A stretch of DNA of 64,000 nt, taken from Paralvinella palmiformis (lineage: Eukaryota > Annelida > Polychaeta > Terebellida > Alvinellidae). Each line of letters opens with the position of its first letter. Within the stretch, counting starts at the first letter, position 1. The DNA lies in assembly GCA_025642065.1 (NCBI GenBank), contig JAODUP010000188.1:538501-602500 (forward strand), in the 5' to 3' direction. Below the pieces are notes generated by a model, which saw only the letters and a program-made list of their open reading frames with translations, did no database searches and had not been told where the DNA came from. The translations under genes were made by a program, and so were the position numbers. Positions 11,277 to 34,000 of the stretch are shown piece after piece.

Positions 11277-14100
11277 TGGCATGGCAGTGTGTTTATATGT
11301 GTGTGTTTAGTCTTTGTACTAGTCACGTTGTACAGGACTGGGTGCTGTGTCTATGGAAGCACTTCACCGATGCCCTCTTCACATGTCAGATGCGCTGTTG
11401 CCGTGAATACATGATCACAGACTGTGGCAGTGAGGCTGATGATTGGGTATTCAGGACAGATTAATGGCTTTCTGTTCAGGGTTACCACAGCGTATATCAG
11501 CGTCGAGTGTGTGGAGTGGTACTGAGCATTGTTTCTAATGAAACATAAATGACCAACTGAAGTAGCTCAGCCGGGACATATTTTCACATCTCAGTTATGA
11601 TTTTTGGCTGATGTAGCCTTTTCAGTGCATTATATTTGTCATCCCATTAACCTAAAACTGGAATGCAATCATTCTGTGTGATGGGCTTCCGACTTGGACA
11701 AAGTTAAAGTAGAAGTTGTGACTGTTAGCTGACTTGTAGAGCATATATGATTCTGTATAATTACGGCTCTCTCTTGGCATACAGCGATAATTGTGAGACC
11801 TTGGAACAAGGGTGATTGACACCAGTAGATAATTTTTTATGAGAGCTACATTTCATGGGTATATTTCTATTGAGGCTATGAAGTCAGATTCCTGTGTTTC
11901 ATGTTTAAACTGGTGTCTTAGATGAAGAGAAATGCATCAGACTGAAACATTTCTTTTCTGCTGCTAGATTCTTTGATACATGTATATCTCCTCCTTGCTT
12001 AACTATCTACTTCTGCAGGGTCACCCCTTTTTTGACGGGAATCTTGAGTGGTGTAGAACAGTCTCTCCCTCACTCACTGCGTGTGTGTGTCACTAAAGCC
12101 AACATGAAACATGTTTGCTGATTAGCGTGATCAGTATTTGGCACTCTTATCTAACCATAAGATGTTGTTCTCAAATTGTGGATGTGCTTATAAAATTATC
12201 TCCTTCACAGATTTGTTACGTTCAGTTTCAATTTGGTTTATTTCCCGGTTGAACAAATTAATGTGCGAGTTTTGTTTCATGTTTTGGTGCTAGAATTGTA
12301 TATCAGCCAGTTTGGTTCACTAATTGTACAGTGTTTCGGTTACGTTATGATCGCTGTCATAATGAGATTTTATTTGCCATTTATATTGTGTTGTGCTGAT
12401 TTTACTTATGCTACTGATAAGCAGTGTCACACGGAGGGGCGTAATACTACAGTTTTGTTTGAGCATCACTTAAATGGCACTTTGCCCATGTGGACAGCAT
12501 GCACGCACAACGCACCCTACCTGTCTGTTATTGAGTTCCAGTAATATTTCACCATTTCTAATTTGTGTTCAGTAATTGTACACCAGTGTGTATACCTTGC
12601 CACCATTACAACCTTTATTAGTTCCCATCAACTATTTATCATCGTGAATCATGGGCCAGGTTATTTCGTCGCCTCCTTTTATATCCACCCAGAATGTTTG
12701 GTTAATCAGCCAGAATATATTTGGGGCGCCTGTAGAGTAATGCCAAAGAAGTATCTAAACTTTACAATGATGCACATGCAGTAAAGCAGATTTTTCGTAC
12801 ATATAAGGAGCCAGGTTTTTCATGTATCTTGGTTTTCCTTGAAGATTTCGTCATCCTACTTGATTAAAAGATATCGCATCACGATGCCTCTGCCATAGAG
12901 GTCTGTGGTGTGATTTACTACGAATGGTGTACAGGCTGTTCAGGGTCGTGCAAACTTCAGGTATTAAGGCTAATGCGTATGAACGTACTCTTCCTGCACA
13001 ATTCTCGTGAGAAAGGACCTATTTGATCAGTTTGATAAATGTTGTGGTCTCTGTGGTGTTTGCTGCATGCTTCATTACGAGTGATCTGTGATCACTGAAA
13101 TTGTACCGTCAGTGCCTGACAAGCTTCCGTTGTTTCGTCAGCTTTAGTGTCTGTCTGTTTGTTTGTGAAAACACACCGTGTTTAGGAATACAAGATGTGG
13201 TTAACTGTATGCGTTTGGGTCTAGGATGTAAGTGAAAAGAGTCATTGTTCCTAGTTTAATGAGTCTGTCCTCATTTTTCTTCTTCCGTTCTGACTTAGAT
13301 GTCCCTGGCTAATTCAGTATTTTTATTCACCAAAGTTGGATGTAAAATAGTGAATGGCATTTGTAGTGTTATCGAGTCATGTACTAGCTGTGATTATGGG
13401 ATGCAGTGTTGTTTTGGTTGAGCTAAAGTGAAATGCAGATATTTGCTTCTGGCGTTGCCTTATTCCAATATCAGTTACGAGATATTGTCAGAAGGTTGGT
13501 GTGTTCATGATAGATTAAATTAGTTTTTCAGATGCATGCACAAATATTTGGCCTGTTTTGTTTATTGAAATAACACATTAAGTGGTATATGTACAACCAA
13601 GTATCTTCAATTAGGAAGTATTTCATTAGTTTAAAATCTAGGTCCAGTATTGCTGACCTATTTAGTGGCCTTCTGTTGTGTGCACACTTGTTCTTGGAAC
13701 AAAATTTCTTTAAAACAGATTGTAAAGCCCCACAAATATACCTTTTATGATAGAATACTGAATATTTTGTTCACATTTCTTATATTTAATAATATTACAT
13801 ACATACATACATACAAGATCAATTGCTTTTGTTTCATCCCCTGATGATGTATTATTGAAAGATATGTATGTTTATAGGTTCTCTCCGTTTAGTTTACCCA
13901 AGCGTGACAAATGTGTTAATAGATTACAGGTGTTACAAGGTTTATATTATACTTTGGTATGCCATTTGAGCCAATGTTTAGGTCATTCCAAAAACTGTTG
14001 TATTGTTGTTGGTAATAAGGTACTGGTGTATACATGAAGCATGTTGTACGAGGTTCATTGTAAGTCACTCGCTGAATTATTTGTATACTGCTGGAATAAA
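11277..14100 (+). other. SLC25A36: probable 3' UTR of SLC25A36
   Basis: Sequence from the carrier stop codon to the first convincing AATAAA on this strand (14095-14100). No splice acceptors leading to conserved coding sequence were seen. Open stretches around 12233-12784 have no recognisable domain. The UTR length of about 2.8 kb is inferred. Confidence 0.55.
14095..14100 (+). terminator. candidate polyadenylation signal of SLC25A36
   Basis: AATAAA followed by a TTCTACTTGTTGCTC region. It is the most plausible signal between the carrier stop codon and the convergent ARF gene. Confidence 0.5.
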
Positions 14101-15873
14101 TGACATATTGAAATGAATTCTACTTGTTGCTCATAGTTAAGTTTGAAAAGCATCCAATACCATGTTTGTTCGCAGACATCGATACCTATGTATGGAACAA
14201 AATCACAATTTTTGTAGGAATAAGCACTCACACAACAAACACATGCATGACAAAATATTACAAACCTTTTGTATAATGCCTAATTAACTGTCTTAATATT
14301 TCTGAGTAATATCTTCCCTAGAATCATTGTCAACATATTTCAAAAAGGTATAGGCAGCTTCCCTCCAGTAAAGTCACAACACCATGAGCATAGCAGATCA
14401 CATGAAAAATAATTTCAGTTTGAGAACTGTTCACAAAGGCAGAACAAGTGATGTTAAACCATACACAAAAACAGTTCTAGAATTACTCCACAGCTAAACA
14501 GGAACCAACGACATGATACATCTATGTACATTTTATTCTCACACTGGTATACTACAGACGTGAACTAATGCCAGTGTCAGCCACACCTTCAGCAATTACA
14601 GTACCTGCCACTATGTAAAGAACAGGTCCTCTCAGATCTTACCAACTATAAAAGACAATAAGAACTTCCTGCCATTTCACAAAGGTATGGCAAAAAAGAG
14701 TTGGTCTTACTAATTGAGCCGACAACTTCAAAAGCAAATGTACAAATAATGACAACAAAACAGATAGCCCACATCTCTTCAAAACTCTTTATTTAACACA
14801 AAAAAAGCCGGAGGTTACCAAACCTAGATCCCAAGTATTTATAAATTTATATCAATTTGTATATTTATACACATATACACACACACACACATATAGAAAT
14901 AAACATTATTTTTAGCAACACAAGACAGGTTGTGGTGCAGTACCATATTACAAATCAGTAATGTTTGGCACAATTTTCTTCTTTTTTTAATAAATAAAAT
15001 GAATAATGATATCCCAGTATTTTTTATAATAAATAACTGACAGTTATGCAATCATGCCAAGTGTACAGCATACATGTGCTATACATATGTGTGGGCTAAT
15101 TAAACAAATTATAAACTGAGTATTATTATCATTTGACTCAGATTGTGTGGAAGAAAATTTGTTAAAACATGACAACTCCATGTTTTATGAATAACAGGAA
15201 TTTTACTGGTTTTTAATCAAAGACATGAAGTTATATGATTCTAAATCAAACGAATGAAATTTTAATCCATATCACAATTTGTGTCCGTACATGACACATC
15301 AGTAACCATAAAAATGGGCAGTAATCACTTGACCGCAATATAATCTACGACCCTTAAACTTATACCGTTCAAACTGGAATGAGACCATGTGTGTCTCCAG
15401 TTATGTTGGAATGATTCACCTCAGGTAACAACAGTGACAGGGTAAATAAACAATACCTTTTCTTAAACAATGAGATACACAATAACAAATTACGCAAGTT
15501 ATCTAGTATGGGACAAAAGACAAGGCATACACATGTATACAAGACCATATGTTTAGATGTAAAAGATACAAGTATCACACAATTTTGTATGATACATAGA
15601 GCTCAAACATCTATTACATCAGCCACAATACTATATATATATATATATATATATATAATATCTTATACTTACTACCTATATCACAAGAAACATCTTGACA
15701 CACATATACACAATTATTTACACATGTACATGACTGGAAATAAATGAATTATCATATGAACTGTACTGTTTCCTTACTAATGAACTTGGGGAATTGTAAT
15801 GTCTGGATACTAGATTAGTATGACACAGTTTACAATACATTATGTGGATGAACTAAAGCCTATATGGTCTTCA
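14101..15873. other. ARF 3' UTR and the narrow gap between convergent genes
   Basis: AT-rich sequence between the carrier's putative poly(A) site and the ARF stop codon. It contains AT and CA microsatellites (14875-14892, 15633-15657). Most is probably ARF 3' UTR. Confidence 0.6.
14788..14793 (-). terminator. candidate polyadenylation signal of ARF
   Basis: TTTATT on the plus strand gives AATAAA for the minus-strand ARF gene, about 1.1 kb beyond its stop codon. A second candidate is at 14532-14537. Confidence 0.4.
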
Positions 15874-26188
<10,315 letters not shown>

Positions 26189-26202
26189 TATGTTAAGTCT
26201 GT
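26189..26202. repeat. target-site duplication of the LINE, left copy
   Basis: TATGTTAAGTCTGT, identical to 27824-27837, immediately outside the 3' end of the minus-strand LINE. Confidence 0.85.
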
Positions 26203-27823
26203 TTTCTTCTTCACCCTTCGCCCCTCCTGGGACATAGGTCATTGACAACAGTCTTCCAAAGTCTTTTGTCCTGGGCTTTCTTTTCAAGCTCCCTCCAGCT
26301 GTAACCTGTCCTCTTTATGTTTGTCCGTTTTCCACGTATTTCTTGGGCGTTCACTTTTTCTCTTTCCTTGTTGGTTCCATGTTAGGGCCTGCCTGGTGAT
26401 AGTTGATGCTGGTTTCCGGAGTGTGTGACCAATCCACCCCCATCGTTTCCTTCTGATCTCATCTCCAGCATTCTGTTGGTGTGTTTTCTCCCACAAGTCG
26501 CTGTTACTGATGGTGTTTGGCCAGCGAATTTAGAGGATTCTTCTTAGACAGTTATTAATAAAGGTCTGTAATTTCTTGGTGGTGGTGTTAGTTGTCCCCC
26601 CATGTCTGTGCTCCATACAGTAGTACATACTTCACATTGGAGTTAAACAGGCGTATCTTTGTGTGTAATGACAACAGTTTGTAGCTCCAGATGTTCTTGA
26701 GCTGTATAAATGCTCCTCTAGCCTTGCCAAACCTTACCTTAACATCCGTAGCTGTACCACCATGTTTATCGATAATACTACCCAGATACGTGAAGGTTTC
26801 TACCGCGTTAATTTCATTTCCTTCCAGTTTGACTGGCTCCATGCTGACTGCATTTACCTTGAGGATTTTTGTTTTGCATTTATGTATATTTAACCCCACT
26901 CGTGAAGAGATGGCTGCCAGTTCACTTGTCTTCTCCTGCATCTGTTGATGGCTGTGGGACAACAGTGCTAGGTCGTCGGCAAAATCCAGGTCTTCAAATT
27001 GCGTATTTAGTGTCCACTGGATTTCATTTCTTCTCTGCTTTGTGCATATCTTCATAATCCAGTCACGGGGGCGGTCCAGTGCATAAGGCAGGTCTATTCA
27101 GCAGTTCTTCAAAATGTTCAGCCCATCTGTTGAGTTGTTGCTCAGTTCCCGTGATGTTCATACACCCTGGGTGGGTTCCCATCACTTCTTCATATCGGTT
27201 GTTGTCCGTTCCAATCTTGGCATTGAAATCTCCCATGAGGACGATCACATCCTTTTCTCTGCACTTGTCTAGGATGCTTTGTAGCCTGCTGTAGAACCGG
27301 TCTTTGGTTTCTTCATCACTGTCATTTGTTGGTGCATAGCATTGGATTTTCTTTTTCTGTGTTTCGAAGGATGCTGTGATGATTCGTAGTCCATGCTCTT
27401 CGCATCCTATCAATGCCCCCTGTGCCACTCTTGATAGCATGAATGCTACTCCTTCTGTGGGGGGGGATTCTCTTCCTCATGTCCAGAGAAGAGTAACAGC
27501 TCTCTCATAGAAATTCTTCTTTGTCCATCTGTTTCCATCTTATTTCACTGATGCCCAGCAGGGCAAGCTTGTATTTAGTTATTTTCACTGCTACTTGTGC
27601 CGTCTTTCCTGTCTGGTACATGGTTCTCACATTCCATGTTCCCATATTAATGTGCTTGGTCGGAAGAAGGGTGCTCAGCCCTGTGGCTTCCGTGTTCTTA
27701 CGGCTTTCACTACATGGCGTCATAGGTCCTCGTGATGAAGACTCTTTAGCGAGTATTTTTTTACGATATGGGGGTGCTTCCCCCACGCTCAACCCTCCTC
27801 CTTTCTAATCTAAGGCGGAGTTA
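26203..27823 (-). mobile_element. internally deleted non-LTR retrotransposon (APE endonuclease + RT)
   Basis: Minus-strand remnants, in element order: an endonuclease start with MGTWNVRTMYQTGKTAQ and LALLGISEIRW (27792-27505); endonuclease middle with QCYAPTNDSDEET and VLMGDFNAKIGTDN (27440-27063) that jumps after MGTHPGCMN to LNRWAEHFEELLNRP; reverse transcriptase with the FADDLALL catalytic block and FTYLGSIID (27055-26588); and a C-terminal [19 protein letters not shown] segment (26496-26284). Frames change between blocks, and most of the fingers/palm is missing, so the copy is dead. A 14-bp target duplication, TATGTTAAGTCTGT, lies at 26189-26202 and 27824-27837. The architecture fits RTE/Nimb-like LINEs common in invertebrates; the clade is not certain. 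Confidence 0.92.
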
Positions 27824-27837
27824 TATGTTAAGTCTGT
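27824..27837. repeat. target-site duplication of the LINE, right copy
   Basis: TATGTTAAGTCTGT, identical to 26189-26202, just outside the 5' end of the LINE. Confidence 0.85.
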
Positions 27838-28358
27838 AAAGAACAAATACAATGTCGTGTTACAATATCAATATTCAGAGAAAGTATTTCGAATTACCAT
27901 CTAAAAGGTTGTGGTAATAAAAAAGATTGTGAATGGAAAGCATGGAAAAAGTGCACGAATCAAGGTACCCATAGCCATTTTTTCCATTGGCACTTAAAAT
28001 AGATGCAGGATCCCAGGTGCAAGGCAAAGAGGATTACGTATTATTAAGATGGTACTTTGATTTGTTCTCTAATAAAACCAAGTCAGAGAATGAGAAATAT
28101 AAAAGCACGATGAACGCCTGTATGTAGTAGGTTAAAAGTGATATTCACATGATATAAAACGAAAGCGAGGAAACATTATCTTAAATCTTGTATAAATATA
28201 TCTATAGTACTGATTTGAGTACTTTATATAGAGTTAGCGTACGTTGTACGGTACTACTATAGTAATTGTAGACTGTAATACTTTCTTAGCTGAAATTGCA
28301 CACCTGAAAAGATATAATTAAGCCCGAGAATTGTGCTGAGGCCATACTTCTAATATAT
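27838..28358. other. spacer between two LINE remnants
   Basis: AT-rich sequence without a recognised gene or repeat. Confidence 0.6.
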
Positions 28359-29055
28359 TTGTTAGCTATTTTTATTAATGACCTACCTGATGATGCCAAG
28401 CTCTTCCAGGGTATAAGTTCCCATGAGGACTGTCTGCAACTTCAGGATGACCTAAATCGGGTAGTGGACTGGTCCCAGAATTGGCAGGTGGGATTTAATG
28501 AGGCCAAATTCAATGTTCTCCATCTATTCTCAACAAACCCATGTTACGAGTACAGTACGATAAATACCACACTGTAAGCATTAACAGAAGAGAAGGACTT
28601 AGGTATCACCACTAGCCGGGATCTAAATGTCCATGTGCATGCGTCCAAAACGGTGAACGATAATGCTTGGACTTGTTAGGGCAACATTGACCTGGATCGA
28701 TAAGACGACACTTCCCATGATATTCACAACTATGGTACGCCCTCATTTGCAATATGATAATGCGATCTGGTGTCCAAGATTCCGGCGTGACAAGCTGGAA
28801 GTCGAAAAAATCCATAGGAGAGCCACAAAGCTGATACCAAACTTGAGAAGTCTGCCATATAGAGATAAGTTAGAAGCCCCCAGACTCTCATCTTTGTGAT
28901 ATCGTAAGAGCCACATGATTCAGGTGTATAAGATCCGGAAGGGTATAGACAGGCTAGAATCAAGAACAAGTTTGAGGCAAAATGTATTCAGCCAGAGTGA
29001 CAAACAATCATACACAGACAAAAAGTGGATTAGGGAGCATTATAATCTGCTGTGA
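28359..29055 (+). mobile_element. CR1/Jockey-like LINE remnant, reverse-transcriptase C-terminal half
   Basis: Plus-strand blocks read INDLPD, then DAKLFQGISSHEDCLQLQDD and VDWSQNWQVGFNEAKFNVLH (28368-28540), a frame break after an EEKDLG block (28590), then MLGLVRATLTW, FTTMVRPHLQYDNAIWCPRF and RRATKLIPNLRSLPYRDKL (28663-28890), and SHMIQVYKIRKGIDRLE (28912-28965). The usual FADD catalytic box between INDLPD and the AKLF block is largely deleted, and stops and frameshifts are present. It is a different family from the LINE at 26.2 kb. Confidence 0.85.
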
Positions 29056-29524
29056 TCCGTTTATTAAAATATCTTGGTGAAAGTTTTTAACAGGTTATAT
29101 GCCATCACTACTCCGTAGATCTGGTTTGAAGGTATTCAAGGTATAATGTATTTTGTCTTTCTAAAATAAACATGTTAAATAATTATAGTAATATAAAATG
29201 GTTTACGTGTAAAGAAATAGCGTCCCAGAATTAGCCGTTTGCTTCTAATATATTTCGATATGAGACGATATGATTTTTCACGATAAAATATTTTAGACGG
29301 TGGCGCGGCGTTGTGAAAGACGGACGAACTAGCGACATCTCACGCAGACTACCACGCGGACAAATCAGTTGTTCGCCCGCCGCTGGTCTGTTGTTGGTTA
29401 TTTTACTATCCACAAAATACACATTTTATCTGGTATTTTATGTGATAATCCTTCTGATATACCAGCCACAAAACACTGTTGCAACGCTCTGTGCCACAGT
29501 GACACTCGGTATGCGGTAAGGCCT
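29056..29524. other. spacer, no recognised feature
   Basis: No gene or repeat could be assigned. Short open frames lack domains. Confidence 0.5.
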
Positions 29525-30211
29525 TGGCTAGTTTGATGGATTTCTATGCGAGAATCTTGCAGTTTTCACCAGACTTTGTCATGGAGCCTGTGTCATATGA
29601 ATCCAACAGGAACGACTTGTTATCCACCTGGAGACAGCTGGCCACAACCGCCTCATTGTGGATGTTGAGCTACTCATCCTGAACCAACGTACCAGTCTTA
29701 ACACTAACACCGTCCTTCATATCCCGTGTGAGCTGGTCATGCACATTGTCCAGCAGTATTCCACCGATGGCTTTATGACTTGGTGGTGTGTAGCCTGGTC
29801 GGAGCAGCTGGATCACCCGGCAAAACTGGAGATGTTCTGTCATGGAGAATGGGGTGTTGCATGCAAAGAACATCTTTGCAATCTCAATGTCAAGCACAGA
29901 CTTGGCTGTACCTGATGTTTTTGTGATATGGCTACTGATATATGATTGGCTGGACACAATGTGTTTCTTCTGTGGATGGCTGTCAGGTATGGATGACCTG
30001 GGCCTATTCTGGGTGATAGTGCTAGATGCTACAGTATCACATCTGTGGCTTGGTTGTGTAGGCTAGCACACAAGGAATGGTGACTTGTCATACTCTCTGC
30101 ACGGGGTACTTGTTGACCACACATCTTGCACTTAGCATGAACCTTACCATCCACTGTCACTCTAAGAAAATATTCCCAGATGAGATGGGCAGATCTACCA
30201 CCCTTGAACAT
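29525..30211 (-). pseudogene. hAT-superfamily transposase remnant with BED zinc finger
   Basis: Minus strand. First is a BED-type finger, IWEYFLRVTVDGKVHAKCKM with CGQQVPRAESMTSHH (30211-30029). After a frame break comes the transposase region, IEIAKMFFACNTPFSM, LRPGYTPPSHKAIGGILLD and DMKDGVSVKTGTLVQD (29957-29670). After an in-frame stop, NKSFLLDSYDTGSMTKSGEN follows at about 29600. This order is that of hAT (ZBED-like) transposases. The catalytic C-terminal half is absent and at least one frameshift and one stop are present, so it is inactive. Terminal repeats were not found. Confidence 0.88.
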
Positions 30212-30284
30212 GACTGGTTACTGTGCTATGCTATAATGTCGCAATATTTATGAAAAGTACTGATCTTAGAATGTATTACATTAT

Positions 30285-30648
30285 GACTCAAGATGTTTTT
30301 GTTTTGTTGTTCGGGGAGAATCCCTAGGCTTTCGCTTATTCGGCACAGCCTCTATGTTTGAGTGGCTGAGAAACTACCTCCCCCACCACTCACAGGGGAG
30401 CAGTAAGGAAAGATGGAGCCGAAATACCCTGAGGGTGATCACTGCCAGAGTGTTTTACGTCCTCAGGAGGATTATAACGTCCCCCTTTATTTTTAATAAT
30501 TCAGTGGATACGGCAGCGTCATTCAACGTGGTCACCCACCCACGATGTTGTGAGCCGAGAAATTAATCTCTGGAAAAGTTTCGACCACTTGCGGGGTTAG
30601 AACCTGTGACAGTTGGTGCTGGGTGCTTTACCGCTAGGCCACCGGAGA
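30285..30648 (-). mobile_element. SINE-B copy 1 (tRNA-derived)
   Basis: Read on the minus strand, it begins with a tRNA-like head: CCGGTGGCCTAGCGGTAAAG as A-box region and a degenerate B box around GGTTCTAACCCC. The body contains TTTCGGCTCCATCTTTCCTT and ends at the GTTGTTCGGGGAGAATC block. It is the left member of a tandem pair. Confidence 0.8.
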
Positions 30649-31034
30649 CTCAAGATCCGGTTTTGGTTTTGTTGTTCGGCGAGAATCCCCAGGCTGTCGC
30701 TTAATCAGCACAGCTTCTATGTTGGAGTGGTTGAGAAACCTCCTCCCCCACCACTCACAGGGGAGCAGTACGGAAAGATGGAGCCGAAATACCCTGAGGG
30801 TGGTCACTGCCAGAGTGTTTTACGTCCTGAAGGGGTTTTTAACGTCCCCTTTTATTTTAAATAATTCAGTGGAGACGTCAGCGCCATTTAACGTGGTCAC
30901 CCACCCACGATGTAGTGAGCCGAGAAATTAATCCCTGGAAAAGTTTCGACCTCTTACGGGGTTCGAACCTGCGACCGTTGGTACCAAGTGCCGGGTGCTT
31001 AACCGCTAGGCCACCGGAGCTCACTGCTCAAGAT
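30647..31034 (-). mobile_element. SINE-B copy 2 (tRNA-derived), tandem with copy 1
   Basis: Closely similar to copy 1, about 364 bp away, with a better B box, GGTTCGAACCCC, on the minus strand. CTCAAGAT occurs before copy 1, between the copies and after copy 2, which fits either a tandem duplication or two insertions at one target. Confidence 0.85.
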
Positions 31035-34000
31035 CCATTCCCCCCCCACCCCACCTTATATCCACTTTGGTTGTAATGAAGCCACCCATGAAACTAACCT
31101 TGTGTAACTATTATTTAATGTGAAAGCTGAAGCCACTGTCACTGCATGCATGGTCAACCACATATATACACAAGCACCAATCCAAGAGCTCTAAAAATGA
31201 ATAGCAGACCAATCATGTCAATTGATTTTGGCTACAAGCAACAACAGACACACACACACACACACTGTCCCCAGGATAGAATTCTATTTGCATTTGATGC
31301 CCAACTAATGACAAAAACAACGGCAGGAGGTTATTCACCAACGTATTTTGTGGTCAGGAACTATTTATGCTAAGTATCAAAATATCATAGTGAATATCCA
31401 TATTAATGAGAGATTAATATTTTACTTACACCACTCAAATGTACCTGCTTGTTGGAAACTTGATGGAGTGTCTGTTGATGAGGCCTAAGAGAACATACTA
31501 CCAAGGACAAGTGTCTTAGCTTGATTAATAATGAGATAAATTGCAATAGAGACAGAAATGTCGCATTTTCCTCTGAACCATAGAGTAGGGCCCAGTACAG
31601 CCTGATCACCAAGCCTCAATCAAAGAAAAGCTCATAAAAATGTTAAACAAACCATACATCCATTGAAATTATGATTATATTCGGTATAAAGTAATTGTTA
31701 AAAATCACTTTGTTTATGTTTATAAATAATTTGGGATAATATTTTTAAATCTTTATTTTATTAATATAACTTTTTTATAAGCATATTCATTCTCATCAGC
31801 TTTGTTTTGTTGCTTCATTAAAACTAAAATGACCACTACTGTTACTTAAGTTGCATCCTTCCTCAGAAGTGTAATCAGTGAAGTGTGCCGTGAAGGAGTT
31901 TATATAAAATTGTACCGTAGGTGAAGTGGTTTACATCCACGAAGATTTGAGTCCTAAAAACCGCGAAGGGTTGGATTTATTAGCAGCCTTTTCAGTAGGG
32001 AATAGAGTAGACGACCCCTCAGAAAAAGTAGGCAGTAGTTCACCTGGTGTGGCCTGTAAAACAATGCGGCGTTGCTGGAGGGAGGTACGGATGCGGAGGG
32101 GTAGTGAAGGGTTGGCTGTGGGGTAGTGGTATTCATACTAACATAGTAGTGGCCCTTCTCCATTGGAAGGGGGTTATGGGGTTCTCCCCTGAAAAAGTTG
32201 GGGAAATGGATTATTTGATGCATTCTATTTAGCCAAAACCATAGTCGACCGATTTTCTGCCAATAAAATAGGCGACGAGGGAGTGTAAAATAGACGATTG
32301 GAAATTGAAAAGACCGATTGGGCCATAATTAATACACGTTGTCAATTTCGCCCTCAACTGATCGAACGCCGAGTGCCACCTCCTTCAGCGTTGGTGTGAA
32401 GATAATTTAAAGCTGGAAACTCGTATTTCTTCTATAAACTGTGAAGTATTAACCCATTGACCGAGTGTCGTAATGTTTTGGTGGCAATATAAACGTAATT
32501 TGAGAATTTAACACTAGATAATTAGTGTGTTATATCTAAACAGCGCCATAAAATATACATTTCAACTGACAACTTATTTTTAATTAGGATTTTTTATCAA
32601 CCATCTCCTTCTTTGCTCTTGGGACATTAGTGTACTCTAGGTGGCGTAGTTGTTGACACATTATCATGATTATGCTATAGAACCCTAGTCCCTGAGGCTG
32701 AATCCCAATGTTATCTATATCGGTTAGATGTTTTATCCGATAGTTTCATTTTCCCCGCGGAGAAGGTCCCCAGGTCATGTGTACCAGCTGTTATACTGAT
32801 GTTAAATAAAACACACACTTCTTGGACGATCACAGTGAACGTACTCCCCGGTCCTCTTCGATCCAGCCTTTTTGTTTTTGTCGTCGCGTTTATATCTTAT
32901 TTTATGCTATGCACAAGACACTTGTTTCTCTCAAACTCTGGCACTGTTTAGCAGCCAAGTCAAATAGTGTTCACCAGACAGTATACTACAGTCTTATACG
33001 TACGTTGTTACCAATAGTTTACGGTATGAAGGTGAAGATAAATAGAGCTGTTAATTTAGCTTGAAAATTCTTTGTTTGGCCTAAATAATTATGTGCAACA
33101 GCTCATGTTTCCTTTGCCTGATGTTTTACTTTAAAGTTTAATTTTTCTGTCATGTTTTATTAGTTGGAAATTATTATTATATTAATTTGATATTCAGTAG
33201 CATATTCTTCTTATTTAGTAACATTTATTTATTTCAGACAGACACACACACACACACACACACACACATACCAAAATCAAGTAACACCAGTTCTTTATTT
33301 TCTTCTAAACCAATTACAGACCATATAACATTAAAATTAACATTTAGTTCACATTTACTGAACATAGAACATCAAGACAGTGATATAAAAGTTTGTACAC
33401 TTTGATTAACCTAGTAAACAGAAATAACTGAGGTAACTTTATATCAAAATTATTGGCTGAACTGAACCTCGAATAGCTGCTTCAACAAGTAACAACATTA
33501 ATATAAGCACCGAAGGTTTGCCTGTGTGCATGTAATGAGAGAGTCATCACGGAATGACAGCGTGTCATAAGTAAACTCCATTCCGCTGACATGACCCAGT
33601 ACTGAATGGAACACCTAGCTCGACATAATATCAGCAACAATGAACGCATGATGTGACTACTTCCATTATGACAGTGGTATATTTGAGCTACGGTTACGTG
33701 ATGATTTCGTTAAGTCTTCGGCAACAGCACCTCCTCTTCTGAAGATGACTATAGCTGTTAGCTATAATTACTTACACATATATCGTTCTTTAAACATTTG
33801 GGCTATCACAAATGAAGGTGGGTTATCGGGCTCTTGCTCATCCATAAACCCTATGGCCTTAACACAAAGTATTATGCTCCATAATATCGTGCTGTATATA
33901 ATTATGTTGATAATACACTTCACATATTCTACAATCCCGTTTCGACGAAGTTGCCAACTTCTAGTCACACAGTCATCACCAGACCATAACATAAACAAGA

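Noticed and set aside
12233..12784. Two adjacent open frames downstream of the carrier stop codon
   Set aside because: No domain, no splice link and inside the presumed 3' UTR; composition is like the surroundings.
31926..32232. Overlapping frames on both strands near 32 kb
   Set aside because: No domain or family similarity noticed and no flanking splice signals in phase with another exon.
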